DNA of 64,000 bases from positions 114,749,111 through 114,813,110 of the forward strand of contig CM061244.1 of assembly GCA_030848705.1 (NCBI GenBank), in the 5' to 3' direction. This stretch comes from Heracleum sosnowskyi. Its lineage: Eukaryota > Streptophyta > Magnoliopsida > Apiales > Apiaceae. The notes under the pieces were generated by a model, which worked only from the letters and a program-made list of their open reading frames with translations, was not told the DNA's origin and searched no databases. Below, one piece after another: positions 10,882 to 20,407 of the stretch (positions are counted from its first letter, which is position 1; each line of letters opens with the position of its first letter). The position numbers and the translations under genes were made by a program.

Positions 10882-13800
10882 ATGCAGGGTAAAAAGAAAA
10901 ATGTGTTAGTCATGGATAGTGGATGTTCTGTGCACATGACTGGAAACAAAGCCCTGTTATCAGAATATGAGGAAAAAGTTGGCCCAACTGTGTCTTATGG
11001 AGATGGCAACATTGGACAAACCTTGGGATATGGCAATATAATCATTGGAAATGTCATCATTGAGAAAGTAGCTCTAGTGAAGGGACTAAAACACAACTTG
11101 TTGAGTATTAGTCAAATCACTGACAGAGGTTATCATGTCAATTTCTATTCCACACATTGTGAAGTAGTCAGTAAAGCAACAGGAAAGATAGCACTAACTG
11201 GCTACAGGCATGGTAACATATATGAAGCCAACATTCTCTCAGATACTGATGGCTCCCCTACATGTTTCATCAGTAAAGCTTCAGTAGATGAAAGTTGGAA
11301 TTGGCACAAGAAGCTTTCTCATCTCAACTTCAGCAACATCAATGAGTTAGTTAAGAAAGAGTTAGTAAGAGGATTACCTAATGTCTTATATACACCTGAT
11401 GGACTCTGTGATGCATGCCAAAAAGCAAAACAAAGAAGGACATCATTCCAGAGTAAATCAGAATCCTCTATTGAAGAACCATATCACATGCTACATCTTG
11501 ATCTGTTTGGTCCAGTCAACATCATGTCCATCAGTAAGAAAAGGTACACTCTTGTAATTGTTGATGAATATTCTAGATTCACCTGGGTGTATTTTCTGCA
11601 CAGAAAAGATGAAACTCCTGAAGTTCTGTTGGATCATGTGAGGATGATTGAGACAACCACAAAGTACAAAGTCAAGATTCTGAGAAGTGATAATGGTACT
11701 GAATTTAAGAATTCAAAGATGGAAGAGTTCTGCAAATACAAAGGAATCATTCAACAATTCTCTGCTCCTGGCACACCTCAGCAAAATGGAGTAGTAGAAA
11801 GGAAGAATAGAACTCTTATTGAAGCTGGCAGAACTATGTTGGAAGAAGCTAAATTACCTACATATTTCTGGGCAGAAGCAGTCAACACAGCATGCTATAC
11901 ACAAAATCTCACATTGATAAACAGGCATGGTGTCACTCCTTATCAGTCACTCAAGGAGAAGAAACCAAGTCTGAAGCATTTGCATGTGTTTGGCTGTAAA
12001 TGTTTTGTTCTCAGAACTCATCCTGAACAGCTAGGGAAATTTGAAACAAAGGCTGATGAAGGAATATTCATAGGTTATCCTACATCAAGAGCCTTCAGAG
12101 TTTTTAATTTGAGAACAAGAACTGTCATGGAGTCAATTCATGTATCTTTTGATGATAAGAAGATAACTGGAATCATTGAAGACTCGCATGATAGATTGTT
12201 ATTTGAAAATGAAGCTTCCAAGGAACCTGAAGAAATTGAATCAGATCCTGTCAATACATCAGATACTGATGGGTCACCAAATCCTGATGACTCACCAGGT
12301 ACTGATGGTGCTAATACTGATGATGCAAACAACAGTGATACAACTAGTAGTGCTAATGTTGAGGGGGAGCAACGGCATTCAACTACAAGTTCAGAGTCAA
12401 CTCAATCATCAGGACATAATTCTTCAGATACTGATTCAAGTGAAGATCCTGATAACACATCAGGAGGGCATAACAATAATTCAGGGAGAGCTTCAAGTCA
12501 ATCAAATTCTTTCAATCAAGATAACACCAATCCAGGGGGAGCATCTACTTCAAGAAACAATTTGACACCAGCAAGGAAATGGACAAAAGATCATTATCCT
12601 GATTTGATAATTGGAGATCCTGATGCAGGTATTCAAACAAGAAGTGCAACTCAGAATGAATGTCTATACAATAACTTTCTATCCAAAGAGGAGACTAAGA
12701 AAGTTGAAGATGCACTTAAAGATGCTGATTGGGTTACTGCAATGCAAGAAGAACTGAATGAATTTGAAAGGAATGAAGTCTGGAAACTGGTACCAAGACC
12801 AAAGAATAGATCAATTGTTGGTACAAAGTGGATTTTCAAGAACAAGACTGATTCTGATGGAGTCATTATCAGAAATAAAGCTAGACTAGTTGCAAAGGGG
12901 TATTCCCAACAAGAGGGAATTGACTATGATGAAACTTTTGCTCCTGTTGCAAGACTAGAAGCCATCAGGATATTTCTTGCTTATGCAGCACATAAGAAAT
13001 TCAAGGTTTTCCAGATGGATGTTAAAAGTGCTTTCTTAAATGGTGAACTGGAGGAAGAAGTTTATGTTGAACAACCTCCTGGTTTCATTGATCCTACATA
13101 TCCAGATCATGTCTACAGACTGGATAAGGCACTTTATGGACTAAAGCAAGCTCCAAGAGCATGGTATGAAACCTTAGCTCAATTCTTACTGGAAAGTGGA
13201 TTCAAAAGAGGTGCAATTGATAAAACTCTATTTTATTTGAATCATGGTAAGGAGTTGCTGTTAGTTCAGATTTATGTTGATGATATCATTTTTGGGTCAA
13301 CAAACAATAAGCTGTGTGAAAAGTTTTCCAAGCTTATGCAGTCAAGATATCAAATGAGCATGATGGGAGAAATGAGTTACTTTCTGGGTCTTCAAGTTAA
13401 ACAGACTGATGAAGGGATTTTTATTAATCAGTCTAAATACACAAGGAATTTACTGACAAGGTTTAACATGCAAGACAGTACTCCTGCTTCAACTCCCATA
13501 GCTACAGCTACCAAACTTGATCCTGATCAAGGTGAAGAGGTAGATGTAACTCACTACAGAGGAATGATTGGCTCTTTATTGTATCTCACTGCCAGTAGAC
13601 CAGATATCATGTTTGCAACCTGTCTATGTGCAAGATTTCAAGCAAAACCTAGAGAACCACATCTGATTACAGTCAAAAGAATTTTCAGATATCTCAAAGG
13701 CACTCCTTCACTTGGCCTTTGGTATGCAAGGGAATCAGATTTTGGGTTGTGTGGTTATTCAGATGCTGATTTTGCAGGATGCAAAATAGACAGGAAAAGT

Positions 13801-14220
13801 ACTTCAGGAAGTTGTCAGTTTTTGGGTGGAAGACTAGTTTCATGGTTCAGTAAAAAGCAGAAATCTATTTCCACTTCAACTGCAGAAGCTGAGTACATTG
13901 CTGCAGGAAGTTGTTGTGCTCAGATAATGTGGATGAGAAATCAGTTGTTAGATTATGGCCTGTCATACTCAAAAATCCCTATTTATTGTGATAACCAAAG
14001 TGCTATTGCAATGACAGGAAATCCAGTTCAGCATTCTCTTACTAAACACATAAGTATCAGATATCACTTTATAAGAGAACAGGTTCTGGAAGGAACAATT
14101 GAACTTCACTTTGTTCCTACTGATCAACAACTAGTTGATATATTCACCAAGCCACTACCTGAAGCTACTTTCAATAAGTTGGTGAATGAACTTGGAATGA
14201 TGAATTTTGAGAATTTCTGA
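10882..14220 (+). CDS. pol: Copia-1 Pol: protease, integrase, reverse transcriptase, RNase H (1,112 aa)
   Basis: This is an intact copia-order polyprotein. The aspartic protease is VMDSGCSVHMTG (D12). The integrase zinc region starts WNWHKKLSHLNF (about 138) with CDACQKAKQ. The integrase catalytic core has RSDNGTEF (about 267) and NGVVERKN with the glutamate (about 301). A low-complexity N/S/D/G linker spans about 440-560. RT has FQMDVKSAFLNG (about 708) and YVDDIIFGS (about 797). RNase H has YSDADFAGC (about 957) and STAEAEYIA. The frame is the same as gag, 15 nt after its TAG, and is preceded by a splice-acceptor-like TTCTGATGCAG. No stops or shifts occur. Confidence 0.95.
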   Translation: MQGKKKNVLVMDSGCSVHMTGNKALLSEYEEKVGPTVSYGDGNIGQTLGYGNIIIGNVIIEKVALVKGLKHNLLSISQITDRGYHVNFYSTHCEVVSKATGKIALTGYRHGNIYEANILSDTDGSPTCFISKASVDESWNWHKKLSHLNFSNINELVKKELVRGLPNVLYTPDGLCDACQKAKQRRTSFQSKSESSIEEPYHMLHLDLFGPVNIMSISKKRYTLVIVDEYSRFTWVYFLHRKDETPEVLLDHVRMIETTTKYKVKILRSDNGTEFKNSKMEEFCKYKGIIQQFSAPGTPQQNGVVERKNRTLIEAGRTMLEEAKLPTYFWAEAVNTACYTQNLTLINRHGVTPYQSLKEKKPSLKHLHVFGCKCFVLRTHPEQLGKFETKADEGIFIGYPTSRAFRVFNLRTRTVMESIHVSFDDKKITGIIEDSHDRLLFENEASKEPEEIESDPVNTSDTDGSPNPDDSPGTDGANTDDANNSDTTSSANVEGEQRHSTTSSESTQSSGHNSSDTDSSEDPDNTSGGHNNNSGRASSQSNSFNQDNTNPGGASTSRNNLTPARKWTKDHYPDLIIGDPDAGIQTRSATQNECLYNNFLSKEETKKVEDALKDADWVTAMQEELNEFERNEVWKLVPRPKNRSIVGTKWIFKNKTDSDGVIIRNKARLVAKGYSQQEGIDYDETFAPVARLEAIRIFLAYAAHKKFKVFQMDVKSAFLNGELEEEVYVEQPPGFIDPTYPDHVYRLDKALYGLKQAPRAWYETLAQFLLESGFKRGAIDKTLFYLNHGKELLLVQIYVDDIIFGSTNNKLCEKFSKLMQSRYQMSMMGEMSYFLGLQVKQTDEGIFINQSKYTRNLLTRFNMQDSTPASTPIATATKLDPDQGEEVDVTHYRGMIGSLLYLTASRPDIMFATCLCARFQAKPREPHLITVKRIFRYLKGTPSLGLWYARESDFGLCGYSDADFAGCKIDRKSTSGSCQFLGGRLVSWFSKKQKSISTSTAEAEYIAAGSCCAQIMWMRNQLLDYGLSYSKIPIYCDNQSAIAMTGNPVQHSLTKHISIRYHFIREQVLEGTIELHFVPTDQQLVDIFTKPLPEATFNKLVNELGMMNFENF

Positions 14221-14753
14221 GGAAAAGCTACAGAGAGGAAATCCTGATAACTGTCAAATCCTGATGGTTATTCAGAAAGGTATGTATCTTTGATCAAATC
14301 CTGATAGGACTCAATCCTGACAGGAAATCAATTGGTCAAATCCTGATGTTCAGATATTGAAGCTGGTATGAAAACCAGAGATTCTATGCTAATTTGTCAT
14401 CAACACTCCTGGTAAACTCTGGACAATTAGATTATTACTTAGTCTTTGATTAAGTTTTCAGTCTTAATTATCAATTTCAATTTCATTATTATCAGAGTTT
14501 ATTATTTATCATTTCTCTATCAATATGAGTGTTACTAACAAATTTTGCAGGCATACACAGGAAGAAAACAGTTGAGAGAATAGATAATTTTCATTAATTC
14601 TTGAATATCAATTACAAATGAAAATTGGAAATTACATATTTGTTTTCCTAGTCTATTTTCTACTCAGGAACACGTGCCCTGCAAATAAGCATGAACACTC
14701 CTGATGGATCATAACCAGGCTTTGATCCATCTATGGCTTCTCTTGTTCCATCC
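14221..14753 (+). other. Copia-1 pol/ORF3 gap with motif cluster
   Basis: There is no sense ORF here. The first 130 bases contain AATCCTGAT/AATCCTGAC six times (about 14238-14347), the same motif that is scattered in gag, pol linker and ORF3. Further on lies an acceptor-like AAATTTTGCAG (about 14540-14550). The minus strand carries the probable 3' UTR of the antisense gene. Confidence 0.75.
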
Positions 14754-15146
14754 TTAAGAGACAAGAAGAGGAGCTGATTTACTTGAAGGCGGATCGTCAC
14801 CGTGACCACCGGGACGCCTCCGTGCCTCCAACTTGCATGACATACAAGCATCACGGATTCTCTTCTTACGTTTCTCAAGCTCTCGGACGAGCTCTTCATC
14901 ATCTTCATCCTCATCCTCTTCATCATCCTCATCCTCTTCATAGATGAGGTTATCAAGCAGATTCCAGTTCGGATTGGCTTGCAGGAAGTTGTGCCAAACC
15001 ACATCAAACATTGCGTTTATAAACGCTTCATGTTCCTGAGGGTCAGGAACTGGTTGTGGCTCCATCTCAGCAAGAGCCTCATCCATTTGTTGCCAAATTC
15101 TATCAAGTTCTTCATCAGGTATGTTGTTTTGATTGTTGGCAGCCAT
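14754..15146 (-). CDS. Antisense ORF in copia-1 (130 aa, acidic), function unknown
   Basis: This ORF runs opposite to gag-pol, in the gap between pol and ORF3. It starts at the ATG at 15146-15144 (MAANNQNNIPDEEL) and is the longest ORF here on either strand. The protein begins with an amphipathic acidic segment (DEELDRIWQQMDEALAEM), then DVVWHNFLQANPNW, an Asp/Glu run of about 20 residues (about 70-90), a basic helix (ELEKRKKRIRDACMSC) and a short Ser/Pro tail. A TATA box lies 93-100 bp upstream. Copia-2 and copia-3 have no equivalent. A second minus frame (15007-14660) overlaps its 3' half and may continue the protein if there is a splice or shift. I recognise no family. Its youth and openness suggest a real gene or a recent acquisition. 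Confidence 0.6.
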   Translation of the reverse strand: MAANNQNNIPDEELDRIWQQMDEALAEMEPQPVPDPQEHEAFINAMFDVVWHNFLQANPNWNLLDNLIYEEDEDDEEDEDEDDEELVRELEKRKKRIRDACMSCKLEARRRPGGHGDDPPSSKSAPLLVS

Positions 15147-15238
15147 TGAAAAACAAAGAAGGTGAAAGGTTTTCGTAAGTTTTTCTCTGGAGAGGGTTTG
15201 TGTTTTAATAAATAAATGATGTTATGCTTAACAGTTCT

Positions 15239-15246
15239 AATTTATA
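15239..15246 (-). promoter_or_regulatory. TATA box of the copia-1 antisense gene
   Basis: The minus strand reads CTATAAATTAG here. About 30-35 bases downstream begins an A/C-rich and then CT-rich leader (AAAACACAAACCCTCTCC, then CCTTTCACCTTC), ending in TTTTTCAATGGCTGCC at the start codon. This is the layout of an ordinary plant core promoter, placed inside the retrotransposon and facing against it. Confidence 0.5.
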
Positions 15247-15448
15247 GAGAATGTGTATTAAGGGTGCAGGTCATTTCTACAATCTCAAGGAGACGGTTCG
15301 GTTTTCCATAAATATTTTTGCCTCGTTTGCTGGTAAGCGTGTTTTAATTCTATGACCATTAATTTGGTTATTTTTCTTAAACCAAAACGCTATTCAGGAT
15401 TGTTAAAATAAATTTTGTTTTCTTAAATAAAATTTTATTTTAATCTTA

Positions 15449-18400
15449 TTGAATATTTTTTTTTCAATCCTGATATGGCAAAATATTTTGTGCGGAAATG
15501 CTTTTATTCCTGATGAGGTTAGGTTTTTCTTACATCAGAAAATGCCTACTCGTTATGGACTACTTTCTAATGCTATGGGGCAAGGCCCAACCCACCTTGT
15601 TCCTGACACAAGCATGCAACCTAAACAGTCTAAACAGTTAACAACCACCTCTACTGTCTCTCAAAAGACTTTAGTTGTAAAATCAAAGAAATCAGCTAGA
15701 ACTGATGTGTCTGGAAGGCAATCAGGTTCAAAGGATTTTTCCTCTACACCACTCACTACAAAGAAGATACAAGGGGGTGTACAAGGGGTCCTGGTGAAGA
15801 AAGCTGATAAGGTTGTTAAGGATGTTCCTGTGAAAAGGAAGTTAAGGTTGATTGATGAAAGTGATTCAGAGGATGACTTACCTATATCCTCTGTGATGAA
15901 TGTGAACAAGGAAGTTGCTGATACTGCTACTAAAGCTGTGGTACCTTTATCAAAACCACAAAAGACAAGGAAATTATCAAAGAGCAGGTATCATATTCCT
16001 TTGACAGTGCAAATGAAGGATACTGATATTCAGACATCAAATCCTGATGAGTCATCTACTCCTGATGCTCTAGCAAATCCTGATGTTAGTATTCCTGATG
16101 CAACTACAAAAGTTGTCTCTATATCAGACTCTCCAGCCTCTCCATCTCAGATTAGAGAAATTTCTTGGGAGAAGGTTTCTACAACTGCTTCCTTGGTTGG
16201 TCTTACACCTACATCAAAGAAAAAGAGGAATGCAGAAGAGTTAGTCTATCAGAGACAGAAGAAGCTGAAAGGATCAAGCCCACAAGAACCTGAATTTCAG
16301 AGTAATTCAGCAGCTACTGTTGATCCTGCCACACAAGAACCACTCAATCAAAGTTTGGGTGAAGGCTTAGCTAGTGGAATGGTCACACAAGAACCATTTT
16401 CTCAAAGGGAGAATGAAGACATCAACATTCCAGCTACACAAGAACCATCTTCTCAAAGTGAAGATGCAGGCAAAGCTACAGCTTCTGTTGAAAGATTGGT
16501 CGAGAACATTGTCTATGAGGGAAGCACACAAGAACCTTTAACTCAAAGTGTTGAAGCAGCTTCTGAACCTCAAGCTCCACAAGAACCATTGGTAGCAAAT
16601 ACTGATGCAAGCATATCGAATCCTGACGATGTTCATCCTGACGCTAGTGGTGCTCCTGATAATGAACCTATTTTGATACAGCCACTTCGTTCAAGACCAA
16701 TGGATCATCCTATCTCAGAATCACAGGATAAACTGAAAGGTATTGCAATTCCTGATCCTGATATATCTCATGGTTCTGATGATGATAATTTTGAAGATGA
16801 TAGTGATGATGATAATGAGAATCGCAAAGAGAAGGAACAGCTTGCTACAGCACTCAAAATTAGTCTTGGAACTAATTTTGGTTCATCAAGTACATATATG
16901 GCTAGCAATGCTTCCACTGGGAAAGATCAGAGACAAGATTTTTCTACTCCTTCCTTTGATCCTGCAGAGGCATTTAGACAGAATGAATGGAACAATTCAT
17001 GGCACCAATCTGATGAATCTATCAGTTTTTCTTCTGCTATTGAACATGCCTATAATGCAGTGAAATCTATAGAGAATCAAGACTTGAAGAATCATCTGAA
17101 GGCTACTACTCTGTTATCCAAAGGCCGGAAAAGTGAGATTGATTCTATCAAGGGTTCAACTGAAAAAGTGAGGACTGATATCTTTAATAATTTTACAAAG
17201 ATGCCTACTACTTTACAACTGAGGGTAGTGGAATCCCAAGTGAAATCTGTTGTTTCAGAACAAACCTCAATCAATCAAAGAATTGATTCTCTGGATACTA
17301 AGGTAACTGAAATTCAAGCCTCTCTTTCCTTAATTTTGCAATTATTGTCAAATCCTGATGTCAAAAAGGGGGAGAAGGTTACTCAGATAAAATGTACACC
17401 TGATCTAGTATTAAGACAAAATGATGATGACACTGGAGATGATGGTGGTAACAAAGTGATACAAGGAGAAACCTCTGATGCTGTTGTTATGAAGACAATC
17501 CAAACTTCTCAAAGTCAAACAACGCAGTCAACTCATGTTTCTGATTCTGGAGTTAAGACAGTAAGAACATTGGTGCAATCTCAGATCTTGACGGAAGATC
17601 AAATCCTGACACCTGGTCATGGACACATTCTTGCTACAATTCCTGAATGTGATGAAGATGTAATTATTGATAATCCTGAAGATGCATCAAATTTATTCCA
17701 GAAGTTTTCTACAAAAGATGGCAGAATTGTTACTCTATATCACACTGATAAAAGAGTTCAACAATTATATGCAAGAAAAGCACTCTCTACAGCAAGTGAA
17801 GAATATCCAGATCTCTCACATGAAGAATTCTTGAGATTACAGAGAGAGACAATGGAAAGCTATACTGCTCCTGCTAGAGGTAGAGGAAGCAGAGGTAGAA
17901 GAGGTGCTAGAATAAGTAAAAGAGGTTCTTCAACTCAAACAGTACCTAGACAGACAAGGTCTAAAGGGTTAAGAATTGAAGAAATTCCTGAACCTATTCA
18001 AACTCTAGTAGTTCCTGACAGATCTACTTTTGGTGATGATGGAATTGTTGAAGAAGAACCTGAATTGAGAAGAAAATCAAGTAAATCAACTCTCAGCAAT
18101 ACAAATCAAATTGAAGATTCTAATCCTGACATCATTCAAGATCCTGATGAATCTGAAATTCTGCAAGAGGTTGATTTGATAATCTTATCTACTGTTGTTG
18201 ATTGTCACAACAAAGAAGTAGATGAAGAAGAAGAAGCCAGAAGAAGAGATATTTCAAAGAGAACAAATGAAGATTTCAATCTCTATCTACAAAGGCTTAA
18301 AGTTTCAAATGAAAGACAATGGAGAAATACAAGCAGGCAAGAATCTTTACTTGAAAGAAGCTACACTCATGAAAAGGAGAAAGACAAGAAGTGGGAACAC

Positions 18401-19225
18401 ATAAGTACACTGAAGTGTGATACACCTATCAATTTTCAGACTGGTGGAATTATAACAAGTGCTTCAAGTGTTGTTGATTTGTCTGATATGGCTAGATCAA
18501 AAACACTCTGGTTAAAGATGTTTTCGAATCTGAAGCAAATGTCAAGTTACACAAGAGGAGGTATTGGACACAGGGATGCTGAATTTCTAAACATGACTTA
18601 TGTTGATCCTTACTCCTTAACTGAAATTGGAGGTACTTTAACTTCTGAAAATCTGAACAATTTATTAGCTGTTGATATAGTTATAGATTGTCATGATGGT
18701 TTTGAAAAGAAAGAAAAGCTTCTGTACTTCATGAAAGATGGTAGTGTGAAGATTCTATCTATTCAAGATCTGCTGATGAAAACTACACAGGAACTGAAAT
18801 ATGTTCAATATCTGTTAAGATGGAAGAACCAAGTGTACAAAGTATGGGCTGACATGATTTTGTCAACTATAAGAAGAAGACTGGATGGAAACAGTAATTT
18901 TGATGGTAATTATATTCCCATGTACTTAAATCAAAGAGGTCAGGATGTGGAAATGCAAAGAGGTACTGCTGTTAAAGAAGTAACTTTTGGTATGACCCAA
19001 CTTACTCTCAATCCTGATGGGAAGGAAATTGCTTATCTTTTGCTTGAAAAGCACAGTCTACAGAAAAGCTCCATACAGAATCTCAGAGCAGCTATCTACC
19101 AGATTAATGAGGAAGATGAAGAACTCAGAAATCTTAAGGAAAGACTGATTCAAATTCTTGAATTAAAAGAAGAAAGTTTATTATCCAACTTCTTGAAGAT
19201 GAATCTGTTCTATCAAAAAGCTTAA
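15449..19225 (+). CDS. Copia-1 ORF3: large Sirevirus third ORF (about 1,227 aa from first ATG)
   Basis: The open frame starts at 15449, but the first ATG is at 15542, just after an acceptor-like TTTTTCTTACATCAG. The protein has no clear signal peptide or transmembrane segment after that ATG. In order: a basic/Ser region, five imperfect TQEP(L/F)xQS repeats (about 255-350), NPD-rich acidic stretches, a coiled coil (about 515-605) ending in the conserved DVKKGEKV block, an RG-rich patch (RGRGSRGRRGARISKRG, about 778), an EEEEARRR helix, and a C-terminal domain (about 1035-1222) with LYFMKDGSV and LRAAIYQ. Copia-3 shares this C-terminal domain clearly and copia-2 more weakly. The roughly 270-aa N-terminal domain of the other two is missing. 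An envelope role is usually assumed from position; the sequence looks more like a nucleic-acid-binding scaffold. Confidence 0.85.
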   Translation: MNIFFSILIWQNILCGNAFIPDEVRFFLHQKMPTRYGLLSNAMGQGPTHLVPDTSMQPKQSKQLTTTSTVSQKTLVVKSKKSARTDVSGRQSGSKDFSSTPLTTKKIQGGVQGVLVKKADKVVKDVPVKRKLRLIDESDSEDDLPISSVMNVNKEVADTATKAVVPLSKPQKTRKLSKSRYHIPLTVQMKDTDIQTSNPDESSTPDALANPDVSIPDATTKVVSISDSPASPSQIREISWEKVSTTASLVGLTPTSKKKRNAEELVYQRQKKLKGSSPQEPEFQSNSAATVDPATQEPLNQSLGEGLASGMVTQEPFSQRENEDINIPATQEPSSQSEDAGKATASVERLVENIVYEGSTQEPLTQSVEAASEPQAPQEPLVANTDASISNPDDVHPDASGAPDNEPILIQPLRSRPMDHPISESQDKLKGIAIPDPDISHGSDDDNFEDDSDDDNENRKEKEQLATALKISLGTNFGSSSTYMASNASTGKDQRQDFSTPSFDPAEAFRQNEWNNSWHQSDESISFSSAIEHAYNAVKSIENQDLKNHLKATTLLSKGRKSEIDSIKGSTEKVRTDIFNNFTKMPTTLQLRVVESQVKSVVSEQTSINQRIDSLDTKVTEIQASLSLILQLLSNPDVKKGEKVTQIKCTPDLVLRQNDDDTGDDGGNKVIQGETSDAVVMKTIQTSQSQTTQSTHVSDSGVKTVRTLVQSQILTEDQILTPGHGHILATIPECDEDVIIDNPEDASNLFQKFSTKDGRIVTLYHTDKRVQQLYARKALSTASEEYPDLSHEEFLRLQRETMESYTAPARGRGSRGRRGARISKRGSSTQTVPRQTRSKGLRIEEIPEPIQTLVVPDRSTFGDDGIVEEEPELRRKSSKSTLSNTNQIEDSNPDIIQDPDESEILQEVDLIILSTVVDCHNKEVDEEEEARRRDISKRTNEDFNLYLQRLKVSNERQWRNTSRQESLLERSYTHEKEKDKKWEHISTLKCDTPINFQTGGIITSASSVVDLSDMARSKTLWLKMFSNLKQMSSYTRGGIGHRDAEFLNMTYVDPYSLTEIGGTLTSENLNNLLAVDIVIDCHDGFEKKEKLLYFMKDGSVKILSIQDLLMKTTQELKYVQYLLRWKNQVYKVWADMILSTIRRRLDGNSNFDGNYIPMYLNQRGQDVEMQRGTAVKEVTFGMTQLTLNPDGKEIAYLLLEKHSLQKSSIQNLRAAIYQINEEDEELRNLKERLIQILELKEESLLSNFLKMNLFYQKA

Positions 19226-19323
19226 ACATATAAGTTGTTTCTGAAGATACTCGTACATTTTGATACATGTTTTTGACATCATTGAATATTTGGAATCTAT
19301 ACTTTATTTCACAAAGTATGAGA

Positions 19324-19334
19324 TTGGGGGAGAT
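19324..19334 (+). promoter_or_regulatory. Copia-1 polypurine tract
   Basis: TTGGGGGAGAT abuts the TGTTAG start of the 3' LTR. This is the plus-strand primer site. The same tract abuts the 3' LTRs of copia-2 and copia-3. Confidence 0.92.
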
Positions 19335-19943
19335 TGTTAGATCAGAATTCAATGATCGTCAGAAGCTAGACTCAACTGATCAGGATTGCTGACGTCATCA
19401 GTATTGCATGGTCATCAGTATTTGATCAAGCGTCAGTATCTTATTGATCATCAGGATTCCTACTCAGACTATGATCAGGATTGATCATCAGAACTTGAAG
19501 CTGATCAGGATTCCTACTTCGAGTTATATTTGGAGTCTAGATAAACATGGAAGTTTATTCTATTTGTTCCTGGTTTGTAGGATGCAGCTATCGATTAAAG
19601 ATATGTTTCTATCTTTGTTATTGATTAGGACTTATCTTGTAATTGATAGAGAAGCTGTGTGCACTATATAAACACAGTCTTGGTTTCGATTTATGTATTC
19701 ATTCGAGAGAGAACATAATTGAAGAGAAGCTCTTAAGAACAGAATTTCTTGAGAGAGTTTTTGTAAACTAGCAGCTCTCAAGAACATCAGAATTTCTTGA
19801 GAGAGTTTGTAACAGTTTTATATCAGATTTAATAAAGCTGTTATCTTTCTTTTTCATATTTGTGATATATACATTAAGAAGTCGATTATCTTACTCTATT
19901 GTATTCAACCCCCCCTTCTACAATAGATTATTACTGGGCAACA
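19335..19943 (+). repeat. Copia-1 3' LTR
   Basis: This is 609 bp and differs from the 5' LTR by one substitution, in the AACATAAT(C/T)GAAG stretch. It is followed by the target duplication CTTGG (19944-19948). Confidence 0.95.
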
Positions 19944-19948
19944 CTTGG

Positions 19949-20207
19949 TGAGAAAGTCTTTTCCTTGTTGTAGGATAAGGATTGTGACTCATTATTTCTT
20001 TTATTTGGGATTCTAGATCCTTCTTTGAAGAATTTCCCATATTTTGGACTCCTTTCATGAGCTGTATATTTTCCTTATTTGTTAATTATGAAATTAATAA
20101 ATAATTAGGGTTTCAGGCCTTGTTTATTGGGCCATAGTCTTGGACCAATCTAGGTCTAATTAATATATCATTAATTACACTTCCAGGGTTAATTTTAGCC
20201 CATATCA
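19949..20207 (-). repeat. Tat element 3' LTR, part 2
   Basis: This is 259 bp resuming the Tat LTR after copia-1. It ends CCCATATCA on the plus strand (TGATATGGG as the LTR start on the minus strand). It matches 54811-55069 of the 5' LTR with about 18 differences. Confidence 0.93.
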
Positions 20208-20222
20208 TTTGCCCCCCCAACT
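20208..20222 (-). promoter_or_regulatory. Tat element polypurine tract
   Basis: The minus strand reads AGTTGGGGGGGCAAA directly before the LTR start TGATATGG. This marks the junction of interior and 3' LTR. Confidence 0.8.
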
Positions 20223-20407
20223 TCTAGGAAAATCTTTTTCAAATTTTCGTAGAAGTTATTTCATTCGGGAGTTACAAAGTTCTCTTTTGTATTTTCCATA
20301 CTAGTCTGGTTCATATAGTCCTAAACCAATAACTTTCCTAAAATAGGAATTAAGATTTTTTCATTAATTTTCTGAAAATAATCCAAAATTTGAAAACCTG
20401 GCTTAAT

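Larger units (their letters stand above)
7894..19943 (+). mobile_element. Copia-1: intact, young Sirevirus-like Ty1/copia retrotransposon (12,050 bp)
   Basis: The element has 609-bp LTRs (7894-8502 and 19335-19943), a tRNA-iMet type PBS, gag, pol, a large ORF3, a PPT and the target duplication CTTGG (7889-7893 and 19944-19948). LTRs start TGTTAG and end AACA. By hand the LTRs differ at one position (AATCGAAG versus AATTGAAG), so the insertion is very recent. Gag, pol and ORF3 have no internal breaks beyond the stop that ends gag. Element size, long gag, pol motifs and a third ORF place it in the SIRE/Maximus (Sirevirus) group. It could be autonomous. It also carries an antisense ORF between pol and ORF3. 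Confidence 0.95.

Noticed and set aside
15449..15541. N-terminal extension of copia-1 ORF3 (MNIFFSILIW) as a signal anchor
   Set aside because: The first codon is TTG, not ATG, and an acceptor-like site lies before the first ATG at 15542.
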